Both the position numbers and the translations under genes were made by a program. A stretch of DNA of 64,000 nucleotides, taken from the NCBI GenBank assembly GCA_025362495.1, contig JANYGI010000176.1, forward strand, positions 47,533 to 111,532, written 5' to 3'. Source of the stretch: Byssovorax sp. (GTDB lineage Bacteria; Myxococcota_A; Polyangia; Polyangiales; Polyangiaceae). Of this stretch, positions 26,096-34,412 are shown one piece after another; within the stretch, counting starts at the first letter, position 1, and every line of letters starts with the position of its first letter. The notes beneath the pieces are model-generated. The model saw only the letters and a list, made by a program, of their open reading frames with translations. It made no database searches and was not told where the DNA came from.

Positions 26096-28906
26096 ATGGC
26101 TCGCCTCGCGGTATCGATCAAAAGCCTCCTCGATCGCCCGGACGCGGAGCGCCGCCTCGGCCCGTTTCTGCTCGTGTCCGCGCTCGGTCGCGGCGGGTTC
26201 GCGCCGGTGTGGCTGGCGAAGGAGATCTACGGCACCACCGAGCTGCGCACCGCCGCCGTGAAGCTCTTTTCGCTCGAGCTGTCGGGCGACGACGACGCGC
26301 GGATCTCCGGGCCCGCCTCGGCCGCACGCGATCGGATCGTCGAGGAGGCGCGCGCTCTCTGCCAGGTCGAGCACCCCAGCGTCGTGCGCTTCTATGCGCT
26401 GCCGATCGACGAGGCCCGCGGGGTGATGGGCCTGGCGATGGAGTACGTCGCCGGCGCGCCGCTCGACAAGCGCATCGAGGTCTCCGGGCGCCTCTCCGTG
26501 GCCGAGACGCTGGCGATCGGCATCGCGATCGCGTCGGCCCTCTCCGCGGTGCACCGCGCCGGCCTCGTGCACCGCGACGTGAAGCCCGGCAACGTGATCG
26601 ACGCCGCCGGGATCTACAAGCTGATCGACTTCGGCATCGCCGCCGCCGACGCGCTGGGCGCGAAGAAGCCGCGCGAGAACCGCAAGCCGCGCGTGGTCAC
26701 GCTCGACGATCTGCCGCTCGAGGTCGTGGGCACGAAGATGTCGTCGATCGAGGGCGCGGTGACGCAGCTCGATGGGCCCGGCTCGTCGTCGTCGGATCCC
26801 TCCTCGCTCGGCGTGCGCTGCGGGACGGTGGGATACATCGATCCGGTCGTCGTCTCGACCGGCGTCCCGGCGACGCCCGCGAGCGATCTCTACGCCCTCG
26901 GGGCGATGCTGTTCGAGTGCCTCACCGGCAAGGTCCCCGCGGCGGCGCGGATGCCGGATGGCCTTGGATTGAAGGGCGAAGTGCTCGACGGGAGGATGGC
27001 GCCGCCGCCGCTCTGCGAGGTGGTGCCCGGGGCGCCGCCGGGGCTCGGGCGCATCCTCGACGCGCTGCTCGCGCCGGAGCGCAGCGCGCGTCCCACGTCG
27101 GCCGAGTGGGTGGCGATCCGGCTCGAGCAGGTGCGCCACGAGCTCACCGGCGTCGCGCGGGCGTTGCCGCCCGAAGACGTCGGGCCGTTCCGCGGGCTCG
27201 GTCGCTTCGAGGCCGGCGATCGCGACGTGTACTTCGGCCGCGCGAGCGAGGTCGCCGCGGCGCTCGAGACGCTGCGGAGCCGCGGCGTGGCCGCGCTGAT
27301 CGGGCCCTCGGGCAGCGGCAAAAGCAGCCTCGCGCGCGCGGGCGTGATGCCGGCGATCGCCGAGGGCGGGCTCGGCGGCTGGCCGAAGAAATGGGACACC
27401 GCGGTGGTCGAGCCGGGGGCCGATCCCCGCGCGACGATCGGCGCGGCGCTCGCGCGCTTCGCCCCCGGCGCGAAGGATCTCTCGCCCGAGGCGCTGGTGG
27501 TCGCGCTCGCCGATCGAGCGCAGCGCGACGGCGTCGGCGTGGCCCTGCTGGTCGATCAGCTCGAAGAGGTCGCGACGATCGCCTCGGGCGCGAGCCAGGC
27601 GTGGACGGTGGCGCTGCTGGCGCGCCTCGGCGAGCAGGTGCTGCCCGGCGTGCGCGTCGTCGTCGCGGCGCGGCGCGATCTGCTCGATCCGCTGCTCGCG
27701 CTCGGCGGCCTCGGGCGCGCGCTCACGCGGGGCCTCGTGCTGATCGAGCCGATCACCGACGTGACCTGGGGCGACGTGCTCGATCAGGCCCTCGCGGCCT
27801 ACGGCTACGCGCTCGAGGACGAGGCCTTGAAGGGCGAGCTGCTGGCCGATCTCAAGCTCACCGCGAGCGCGATGCCTCTCGTGCAGTTCGCGCTGACGGA
27901 GCTCTGGCACAAGCGATCGCGCGACGAGAAGAAGATCACCCGCGAGGGGCTGCGCGCCATCGGCGGGATCGCCGGCGCGCTCGAGCGGCACGCCGACGCG
28001 ACGCTCGCCGCGATCGCGCGCGAGCACCCCGCGGTCGAGCTCGCGGCGCGCGGCGTGCTACTCGCGCTGACGACGCCGCAAGGCACGCGGGCCGCGCGCA
28101 AGATGACCGAGCTCGAGGTCGCCGCGGGCCCCGGCCGCACCGACGTGATCGAGGCCTTCGAGCGCGCGCGCTTGATCGTGCCCGGCCCGGGCGGCGTCAC
28201 GCTGGCGCACGAGGCGCTGCTCACGCAGTGGGGCAAGCTCCGCGGCTGGGTCGCCGAGGCGCGCGAGGATCGACTGCTGGCCGAGGAGCTCGAGCGCGAC
28301 GCCGAAAAATGGCGCACCGACGCCGAGTCCGTGCCGCTCTGGCAGCGGCGCCGCCTGGTGTTCGCGTCGTTCCTCTCGCGTCGCGGCGGCGTCCGCCTCT
28401 CGCCTCACGCGCTCGAATTTCTCCGCGCCAGCGGGCGCGCCGAGCGGCGCAATCGCTGGGTGATGATCGGCCTCGCCGCGGCGGCGGCGATCTCGCTCGG
28501 CGGCGGCGCCGTCGCCTACGTCAAGGCGGTCCAAGCCCAGGAAGAGACCTCGCGGCAGAAGCTGATCGAAGAGCAGACCAACCGCGAGCTCGCCGAGCGC
28601 CAGATGCACGAGGTCCAGGCCAAGCAGCTCAAGATCGACGAGCTGCTGCGCGATCTCGCCGACTCGCCGAAGAAGGAAACAGTCATCGCGCTCCAGCGCC
28701 AGATCCGCGACTCGGAGACGCAGAGCATGGCCGAGCCGAAGGAGCGGATGCTCGCGACGCCGGCGCCGATCCTCGCCTCGACGAGCCACCCGATGGCCAC
28801 GCTGGCGACGTCGACGGCCATCGCGTCGGCCACGCCCGCGGCGCCGCCCGTGGTGAGCGCGCCGCCCGTGATCCCGGTGATCAAGCAGCAAAACGCCTGG
28901 GAATGA
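26096..28906 (+). CDS. Ser/Thr protein kinase fused to a STAND-type ATPase and a membrane helix
   Basis: Fusion of 936 aa; a GTG 15 bases upstream is an alternative start. The kinase (about 16-350) has the glycine loop LGRGGFAPVWLA, catalytic Lys in AAVKLF, the HRDVKPGN loop (about 159-166) and DFGIA. A novel-STAND NTPase region follows, with VYFGRASEVAAALETLRSRGVAALIGPSGSGKSSLARAG (Walker A about 403-411), LLVDQLEEVATIA as Walker B, and the helical ALTELWHKR and LAHEALLTQWGKLRGWV segments. One transmembrane helix lies near 788-808, then a coiled coil and Ala/Pro-rich end. In this order the coiled coil probably faces outward. It is eight bases from the PEGA gene. Likely a signalling hub of unknown input. 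Confidence 0.9.
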   Translation: MARLAVSIKSLLDRPDAERRLGPFLLVSALGRGGFAPVWLAKEIYGTTELRTAAVKLFSLELSGDDDARISGPASAARDRIVEEARALCQVEHPSVVRFYALPIDEARGVMGLAMEYVAGAPLDKRIEVSGRLSVAETLAIGIAIASALSAVHRAGLVHRDVKPGNVIDAAGIYKLIDFGIAAADALGAKKPRENRKPRVVTLDDLPLEVVGTKMSSIEGAVTQLDGPGSSSSDPSSLGVRCGTVGYIDPVVVSTGVPATPASDLYALGAMLFECLTGKVPAAARMPDGLGLKGEVLDGRMAPPPLCEVVPGAPPGLGRILDALLAPERSARPTSAEWVAIRLEQVRHELTGVARALPPEDVGPFRGLGRFEAGDRDVYFGRASEVAAALETLRSRGVAALIGPSGSGKSSLARAGVMPAIAEGGLGGWPKKWDTAVVEPGADPRATIGAALARFAPGAKDLSPEALVVALADRAQRDGVGVALLVDQLEEVATIASGASQAWTVALLARLGEQVLPGVRVVVAARRDLLDPLLALGGLGRALTRGLVLIEPITDVTWGDVLDQALAAYGYALEDEALKGELLADLKLTASAMPLVQFALTELWHKRSRDEKKITREGLRAIGGIAGALERHADATLAAIAREHPAVELAARGVLLALTTPQGTRAARKMTELEVAAGPGRTDVIEAFERARLIVPGPGGVTLAHEALLTQWGKLRGWVAEAREDRLLAEELERDAEKWRTDAESVPLWQRRRLVFASFLSRRGGVRLSPHALEFLRASGRAERRNRWVMIGLAAAAAISLGGGAVAYVKAVQAQEETSRQKLIEEQTNRELAERQMHEVQAKQLKIDELLRDLADSPKKETVIALQRQIRDSETQSMAEPKERMLATPAPILASTSHPMATLATSTAIASATPAAPPVVSAPPVIPVIKQQNAWE

Positions 28907-28913
28907 GCTGATC

Positions 28914-30719
28914 ATGGTGGGGTCCCGTCCGTCGCGCTCGAGGCTCGGCCTCGCGCTGCTGCTCGCGCTCGCGGCGGCCCCGGGGCGCGCGCGCGCCGAC
29001 GAACCTCCCGACCTCGGCGACGACACGACGTCGCCGGCCGCGCACCTCGCGCTCGCGAAAGACCTGTTTCGCAAGGGTGTGACGCTGCTCCAGGCCGACG
29101 ACGTCGAGCGCGCGCTCTCGTACTTTCTCCGCTCGCGCGCCGAGCAGGCCTCGGCGAAGAACACCGGCAACGCGGCGATCTGCCTGAGCCGGCTCGGTCG
29201 CTACGACGAGGCCCTCGAGATGTACGAGGAGCTTCTCCTTCGTTTCTCGGGTGATCTCGACGCCGAGGACCGCGCCACGCTCGGCCCGGCGATGGCCGCG
29301 CTCCGCGACAAGGTCGGCGCCGTGAGCGTCTCGGCGAGCGTCGACGGCCTCGTGGTCATCGACGGCCGCGCGCGCGGCTCGCTGCCCTTCAGCGCGCCGG
29401 TTCGCGTGCTCGGCGGCAAGCACACCATCCGCATTTTCAAGGAGGGCTACGTCGCCTACGAGGCGCGCGTCGACGTGCCGATCGGCGCCACGATCGCCGT
29501 CGACGCCCGCCTCGCCCCGCTCGCGGGCGCGGGGCTGCTCCGCGTCGACGAGGCCGCGAACGAGGGCTTCGAGGTGCTCGTCGACGGGTCGACCGTCGGC
29601 CGCGTCCCGTGGGAAGGCACGCTCGGGCTCGGCCGCCATCTCGTGTGGATCCAGAAGAAGGATCGCGGCTCGGCGCCGAGCTCCGTGACGATCCTCGAGG
29701 GGCAAACGGCCCTCGCGCAGCTCACCGTCGCCGATCTCGGGCCCCCGCTCCGCATCGCGGTGACGCCGCCCACGGCCGGCGTCGCGGTCGACGGCGTGGC
29801 CCTCGGGCTCGGCTCGTGGGCCGGTCGCCTCCCGGTCGGCGGCCACCGCGTCGTCGTCTCGGAGGACGGGTATCACACCCGATCGATAGAGCTCGTGGTG
29901 CAGAACAAGAGCCTCGCCGGCGAGCGCGTCAACGTCGATCTCGCCCGCGATCCCGAGAGCTCGCGCTGGCCGCGCTCGGCCCGGGGCCGCCCCTTCGTCA
30001 GCGTCTTCGGCGGCAACCTCGGCGGCTTCACGCTCAACTCCACGGCAGAGCATGCCTGTCCATCACGGTGCTTCACCGATCCCACGGTGCAAGGCGGCCT
30101 CGGCGGGGTGCGCTTCGGGTTTCGCTTCAAGAGCGGTATCGCCCCCGAGGTCGCGGTCGGTGTGGCCTCGTTCGGCGTCGATCTCACCCGGGGCGAACAG
30201 GGCACGTTCTTCAGCCGACAGGCTGCCTCCACGGTGCCAGTCACGTACTCGGTCGACGATCGGCTCCGCGTGGTCGGGCCCTTCCTCGCCACCGGCGGGA
30301 GCTTCTGGATCCCGCTCCGCCCCGACGTCGGCTTCCTGGCGCGGGCCTCGGTCGGGGTGCTCTTCGCCCACGCGTCGGATCCGGTCACCGGGAGCGCGTC
30401 GACGGGCGATACGCCGCTTCCGCTCATCGTCTCGGATCGCGACGAGACGGTGAGGAAGCCGATTGGCTTCGTCCTGCCCGAGGTCGGCGCCGAGGCGCGG
30501 CTCGGCTCGCTCCGCGTCGGCTTCACCCTCGGAGCGGCCTTCTTCCCCGCCGGTGGCCCGCAGTTCCTGCACGAGAACGCTGGCGTCAACCCGCGCTGCG
30601 AGGCCTCTGCCCCCGCCGCCGTGGGCTGCGCGCCCCTCAGCCACGTGCTGCGCGGAGAGAGCGCCTTCGGGGCCTTCGTGCTCTGGACTCCGCAGATCGC
30701 GATGGGCTACGTGTTCTGA
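28914..30719 (+). CDS. PEGA/TPR envelope protein with C-terminal beta-barrel-like domain
   Basis: Exported protein of 601 aa starting seven bases after the kinase stop. A signal peptide ends near ARADEPP. One to two TPR-like helical repeats follow (KDLFRKGVTLLQADDVERALSYFLRS and GRYDEALEMYEELLLRF). Two or three PEGA domains come next (GKHTIRIFKEGYVAYEARV, GLGRHLVWIQKKDRG, VGGHRVVVSEDGYHTRSIEL). The last 200 residues alternate hydrophobic and polar residues and end in the aromatic PQIAMGYVF, typical of outer-membrane beta-strands. PEGA proteins commonly follow kinase genes in myxobacteria. A surface role tied to the kinase is likely. A pair of hairpins lies downstream. Confidence 0.85.
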   Translation: MVGSRPSRSRLGLALLLALAAAPGRARADEPPDLGDDTTSPAAHLALAKDLFRKGVTLLQADDVERALSYFLRSRAEQASAKNTGNAAICLSRLGRYDEALEMYEELLLRFSGDLDAEDRATLGPAMAALRDKVGAVSVSASVDGLVVIDGRARGSLPFSAPVRVLGGKHTIRIFKEGYVAYEARVDVPIGATIAVDARLAPLAGAGLLRVDEAANEGFEVLVDGSTVGRVPWEGTLGLGRHLVWIQKKDRGSAPSSVTILEGQTALAQLTVADLGPPLRIAVTPPTAGVAVDGVALGLGSWAGRLPVGGHRVVVSEDGYHTRSIELVVQNKSLAGERVNVDLARDPESSRWPRSARGRPFVSVFGGNLGGFTLNSTAEHACPSRCFTDPTVQGGLGGVRFGFRFKSGIAPEVAVGVASFGVDLTRGEQGTFFSRQAASTVPVTYSVDDRLRVVGPFLATGGSFWIPLRPDVGFLARASVGVLFAHASDPVTGSASTGDTPLPLIVSDRDETVRKPIGFVLPEVGAEARLGSLRVGFTLGAAFFPAGGPQFLHENAGVNPRCEASAPAAVGCAPLSHVLRGESAFGAFVLWTPQIAMGYVF

Positions 30720-31319
30720 GCGGAGCAGGCGAGGGGAGCTGCACCACCGAGCCCTGGAGTCAGACTCAGAGTGAGAGTGAGAGTCGATGCCCACCCCCGC
30801 CCCGTGCTCGGCGCTTCGCGCCTCCGCGCGGTGCGCCCCTCCCAAATCGCGCCTCCGGCGCTCAGGGAGGGGTCTTTCCCACGAGCAGCTGCGCTCGTCG
30901 AAGCCTGCCGATAGCCATCGTATTGAAGCTCCAGAATGGCAGGTGAGACAGGGTATGCATCGCGTGGTAAACGGGCTCCAGGAGTGAACATCAATCTCCC
31001 TCTTCGCCTTTTTGCGCCTCGGCGTCTCCGCGCCGCTCTGCGTTCAAATCCGGCTCTCGATGGCGAGCGGCCCGACCACGGCATCAATGCAGCGATCCTG
31101 CGACAGCCACGCCGCAGCCCAGCCGGGCGCTGATGACCGACGGCCGCTGCGCGCCCGCGGCACATCGCCAACGCGTTCGGCGGGCGGACCAGCGGGCCCG
31201 CGGCAGCCCGCCGGCTCGCATCCGGCGAGTCCTCCGAGACGCGAGGCGCGCCCGTGGCTTTTGCCCCTTTGCGCTGTGATCGAGTTGCGTCCCGCCTCGC
31301 GCATCGGTACCACGGAAGC
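30720..31319. other. Gene-poor stretch with a compound hairpin and low-complexity tract
   Basis: This 600-base interval holds short shadow ORFs only. It contains a direct-repeat tract of GAGTCAGACTCAGAGTGAGAG type near 30756-30784, a compound hairpin at 30836-30872 and a pyrimidine-rich segment near 30996-31040. No promoter for the following nuclease gene could be identified with confidence. Confidence 0.6.
30836..30872. terminator. Nested stem-loop downstream of the PEGA gene
   Basis: An 8-base outer stem (CCCCTCCC at 30836-30843 with GGGAGGGG at 30865-30872) encloses a 5-base inner stem (GCGCC-TCC-GGCGC at 30849-30861). The structure is about 115 bases after the PEGA stop and followed by TCTTT. 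It could terminate the kinase-PEGA transcript or be a dispersed repeat. Confidence 0.45.
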
Positions 31320-32282
31320 GTGGCCTTCGCGGATCTGACCAACGACTTCGTTTTCCGGCGTATCTTCGCCACGCATCCCGAGATTCTCCGCGGGTTGCTG
31401 AACGATCTGCTCGATCGGCAAGGCGACCAGGCGATCGAAGCCATCGAGTACTTGCCGAGCGAGCAACTCCCGCTGGCGGTAGGGGCCAAGCTGTCGATCC
31501 TGGACGTTGGGTGCAAGGACCGGGCGGGGACGACCTTCGTGGTCGAGATGCAGCTCATCCACCATCCGGGCTTCGTCAACCGCGTGGTCTACAACGCGTG
31601 CAAGGCCTACGTCGGTCAGCTCAAGGCGGGCAAGTGGTACGATTCGTTGACGGATGTCGTGGCGATCTCCATCTGCGACTTCGAGATATGGCCCGACGCG
31701 GAGCAAAAGGCGCGGGGGCTCGACGTGGTGCCCATGTTGAGCCGGTGGAACATGACCGAGCGTGGCTCGGGCAACTCCGGCCTCTTGCAGGTACAATATG
31801 CGTTTCTGGAGCTGCCGAAGCTGTCCGAGCGGAGGCCTGATACCGGGGCTTCTCAATGGGCATGGCTCTTCGTGCATGCGCCGGAGCTGACCGAGGTGCC
31901 CGCGGATTTGCCCGTGGTGTTCCGGGAGGCGCTCGCGCTCGCGAACAAGGCCACGTTCACGCAAGAGGAGCTCGACGCCTACGAGAAGGTGAGGGACGAG
32001 ATTCAGCAGGTGCTGGCGATCGCCGAGGCCCGGTGGGCGGAAGGCAAGGCGGAAGGCAAGGCGGAAGGCAAGGCGGAAGGCGAGGCTGCAGGCTTCACCA
32101 GGGGCAAGGTGTCAGCCATTCTCGCAATCCTTGCAGCGCGCAACCTTCACGTGAGCCCCGAGGTCCGCGCTCACATCGAAGCGTGCGATGATCCCGCGAC
32201 GCTCGAGCAATGGATCCCGAGGGCGACCACGGCCGCAACCGCTGAGGAGATCATCACTCCAGGGCCGCCGCTGCATCCATGA
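31320..32282 (+). CDS. Rpn family (PD-(D/E)XK) nuclease-like protein with repeat linker and tail domain
   Basis: Protein of 320 aa; the GTG at 31320 places VAFADLTNDFVFRRIFATHPEIL at the N-terminus, where this family normally starts. A GTG at 31254 would add 22 residues of unlikely sequence. The fold of recombination-promoting nuclease/PDDEXK transposase-like proteins is visible: LSILDVGCKDRAGTTFVVEMQL (Asp, Glu and nearby Gln of the active site) and NRVVYNACKAYVGQLKAG. A charged GKAE repeat (four copies, 12-base DNA repeat) links to a C-terminal tail starting AILAILAARNLHV. The family is often labelled transposase, but no inverted repeats or target duplication are visible, so I do not call a mobile element. 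Confidence 0.85.
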   Translation: MAFADLTNDFVFRRIFATHPEILRGLLNDLLDRQGDQAIEAIEYLPSEQLPLAVGAKLSILDVGCKDRAGTTFVVEMQLIHHPGFVNRVVYNACKAYVGQLKAGKWYDSLTDVVAISICDFEIWPDAEQKARGLDVVPMLSRWNMTERGSGNSGLLQVQYAFLELPKLSERRPDTGASQWAWLFVHAPELTEVPADLPVVFREALALANKATFTQEELDAYEKVRDEIQQVLAIAEARWAEGKAEGKAEGKAEGEAAGFTRGKVSAILAILAARNLHVSPEVRAHIEACDDPATLEQWIPRATTAATAEEIITPGPPLHP

Positions 32283-32476
32283 ACATCGACTCATGACCGA
32301 AGGTTGAGCGCATCGACGACAGCGCGCTGGTGCTGACGGGGCCTGCGGCGCGGCCGCACCCCGCCATGGCGTCCGACTCCGGTCTCTTCTACATCCTTCA
32401 TCTGGATGGAGATCATGAAAGCAGAGCGACGATCGCGCTGTGCCTGCGCCCGATCCCGCCGCTCTTCCCCCGCTCC

Positions 32477-34411
32477 TCACTTCACGTAGTCGCGCGCCAC
32501 TTGCCGCACCGAATCGGACGCGAATGGCTTGGCGATCGTCGGGTTCGGCGTCCTCTCGATGAACTCCTGCGCGCGGGTCGAGAAGGTGCCTCCGCTCATG
32601 AACACCACGCGTCGGGCGAGCTCGGGGGAGGCGATGGCGAGCGCGTCGTAGAAGTCCATCCCGGTCATGTTGGGCATCATCAGATCACAGAAGATCGCGT
32701 CGAGGGCGCCGTCTGCGGCGATCCGCGCCAGGGCGGCGTGGGCGTCGAGGAAGACCTCCACGTCGTGCTCGTTCCGCAGGAGACGCGCCAGCGCTCGGCC
32801 CACGGCGGCGTCGTCGTCGATGACCAGGATCTTGCCGCGTCGGCCGCGCGCGATGGCGTCCTCGGCGGCGCGCAACGCCGGAGTTGGCGCCCGCTTCGCC
32901 GCGGGGGGCAGGGCGACGCGGAAGGTGGTGCCTTTGCCGGGCCGGCTCTCCACGGTGATCTCGCCGCCGAACGCGGTGATGATCCGCTGACAGATCGAGA
33001 GTCCCAGCCCGGTGCCTCCGCCTCTCCCCTTGGTGGTGAAGAATGGATCGAACACCCTCGCCAGCACGTCGCGCGGTATGCCCGGTCCGGTGTCGTGGAT
33101 GTCGACTGCCGCGCGGCCAGCGCCGTCGACGTACGACACGACGCGGATCTCGTGGTGCTCGGCGTCGCCCGCGCCGATGGCCTCGGCCGCGTTGACGAAG
33201 AGGTTGGTGAACACCTGCGTGAGCTGGCCGGCGTTGGCCTCGACGTAGGGAGTCGTGCCGTAGTCCCTGCGGAAGCGCGCGTGGTTGCGAACGAGGCCGT
33301 CCGTCATCTTCGCCGCGGTCTCGAGGACCTCGGGGAGGTCGAGGAGGGTGCGCTCGCTCTCGTCGACGCGCGAGAACTTCTTCAGATCGCGGATGATCGT
33401 CTTGACGCGATCGGCGCCGTCGCTCGCCTCGCGCAGCGCGTCCTCGCCCTCGGTGAGGAGCTTCATCATCGCCCGGGAAGAGACGCTGTCCGGCTCGGCG
33501 CGCAGCACCTCTATCGCGGCGCGGATGCCCTCGAGCGTGACGGCGACGTTGGCCACGACGTAGGCGAGAGGATTGTTGATCTCGTGGGCGGTGCTCGCGG
33601 CCATGGTGCCAATCGTCGCGAGCCGCTCGGACTGGGCCACGCGTCGCTCGAGCTCTCGTCGCTCGGTGATGTCGCGGAAGACCACCACGGCGCCGAGCAT
33701 GTGCCCCCGGTCGTCGACGATGGGCGCGGCGCTGTCGTCGATCGCGATGTTCGCGCCCTTGCGCGGGACCAGGCTCGTGCCGGCCGGCAGGCGGGCGATG
33801 AACGACGTCTCCAGCGCCAGGCGCACGGGCGTCTTGATCGGCGCGCCGTCGGGGCCGACCATGCGCATCACCTCTTCAATCCTCTTGCCGACGGCGTCGG
33901 CGCGCGTCCACCCGGTGAGCCGCTCGGCGACTCCGTTGAGGAAGGTGATGTGCTCGGTGCGATCCGTCGCGACGACGGCCTCGCCCAGCGATTCGAGCGT
34001 CGTCGCGAACCAGCGCTCGCGCTCGGCCAGGCGCGCTTCCATCTGGTGCTTCGAGAGCGCGACCTCGATGGTGATCCGGAGCTCGCGGTCGCTGAACGGC
34101 TTGAGCAGGTAGCCGTGGGGCACTGTCTTCATGGCCCGAGACAGGGTCGCTTCGTCGGAGTACGACGTGAGGTAGACGATGGGGACGCCGAACTGCGTCC
34201 GGATCTCCTGCGCCGCCGCTATCCCGTCCATGGCGCCGCTGAGGCTGATATCCATCAGCACGAGATCGGGGCGAGCCTCGGTGACGGACGCGATGGCCTG
34301 CTTGCCCGTCGCGACCGTGACCGGCACCGCGTAGCCGAGCGCGATCAGCGTTTGCTGGATGTCGTTGGCGATGATCCGCTCGTCCTCGACGACGAGAATC
34401 TTGGCAATCAT
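32477..34411 (-). CDS. Hybrid response regulator / PAS histidine kinase / receiver protein
   Basis: Cytoplasmic signalling protein of 644 aa. Residues 1-120 are a receiver (AKILVVEDER, VLMDIS with phospho-Asp, YLLKPFSD). A PAS domain follows (FATTLESLGEAVVATDRTEHITFLNGVAERLTGW) and then a HisKA dimerisation helix with phospho-His in STAHEINNPLAYV. The HATPase domain has the N-box FTNLFVNAAEAI and the GTGLGLSICQRI box. A second receiver (KILVIDDDAAV, AIFCDLMMPNMTG, TIAKPF) closes the protein. With receivers at both ends it can take phosphate from the kinase encoded just upstream and pass it on. There is one base between the upstream stop and this ATG, so the two are co-translated. No DNA-binding output is encoded here. 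Confidence 0.93.
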   Translation of the reverse strand: MIAKILVVEDERIIANDIQQTLIALGYAVPVTVATGKQAIASVTEARPDLVLMDISLSGAMDGIAAAQEIRTQFGVPIVYLTSYSDEATLSRAMKTVPHGYLLKPFSDRELRITIEVALSKHQMEARLAERERWFATTLESLGEAVVATDRTEHITFLNGVAERLTGWTRADAVGKRIEEVMRMVGPDGAPIKTPVRLALETSFIARLPAGTSLVPRKGANIAIDDSAAPIVDDRGHMLGAVVVFRDITERRELERRVAQSERLATIGTMAASTAHEINNPLAYVVANVAVTLEGIRAAIEVLRAEPDSVSSRAMMKLLTEGEDALREASDGADRVKTIIRDLKKFSRVDESERTLLDLPEVLETAAKMTDGLVRNHARFRRDYGTTPYVEANAGQLTQVFTNLFVNAAEAIGAGDAEHHEIRVVSYVDGAGRAAVDIHDTGPGIPRDVLARVFDPFFTTKGRGGGTGLGLSICQRIITAFGGEITVESRPGKGTTFRVALPPAAKRAPTPALRAAEDAIARGRRGKILVIDDDAAVGRALARLLRNEHDVEVFLDAHAALARIAADGALDAIFCDLMMPNMTGMDFYDALAIASPELARRVVFMSGGTFSTRAQEFIERTPNPTIAKPFASDSVRQVARDYVK

Positions 34412-34412
34412 G

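Noticed and set aside
26096..28906. Defence-type STAND (Avs-like) system
   Set aside because: The kinase and membrane helix arrangement, no nuclease effector, and linkage to an envelope PEGA gene fit signalling better than phage sensing.
31320..32282. Insertion sequence, because Rpn proteins are often labelled transposase
   Set aside because: No terminal inverted repeats, target duplication or second ORF; the protein has the nuclease fold with a fused tail, not a DDE transposase.
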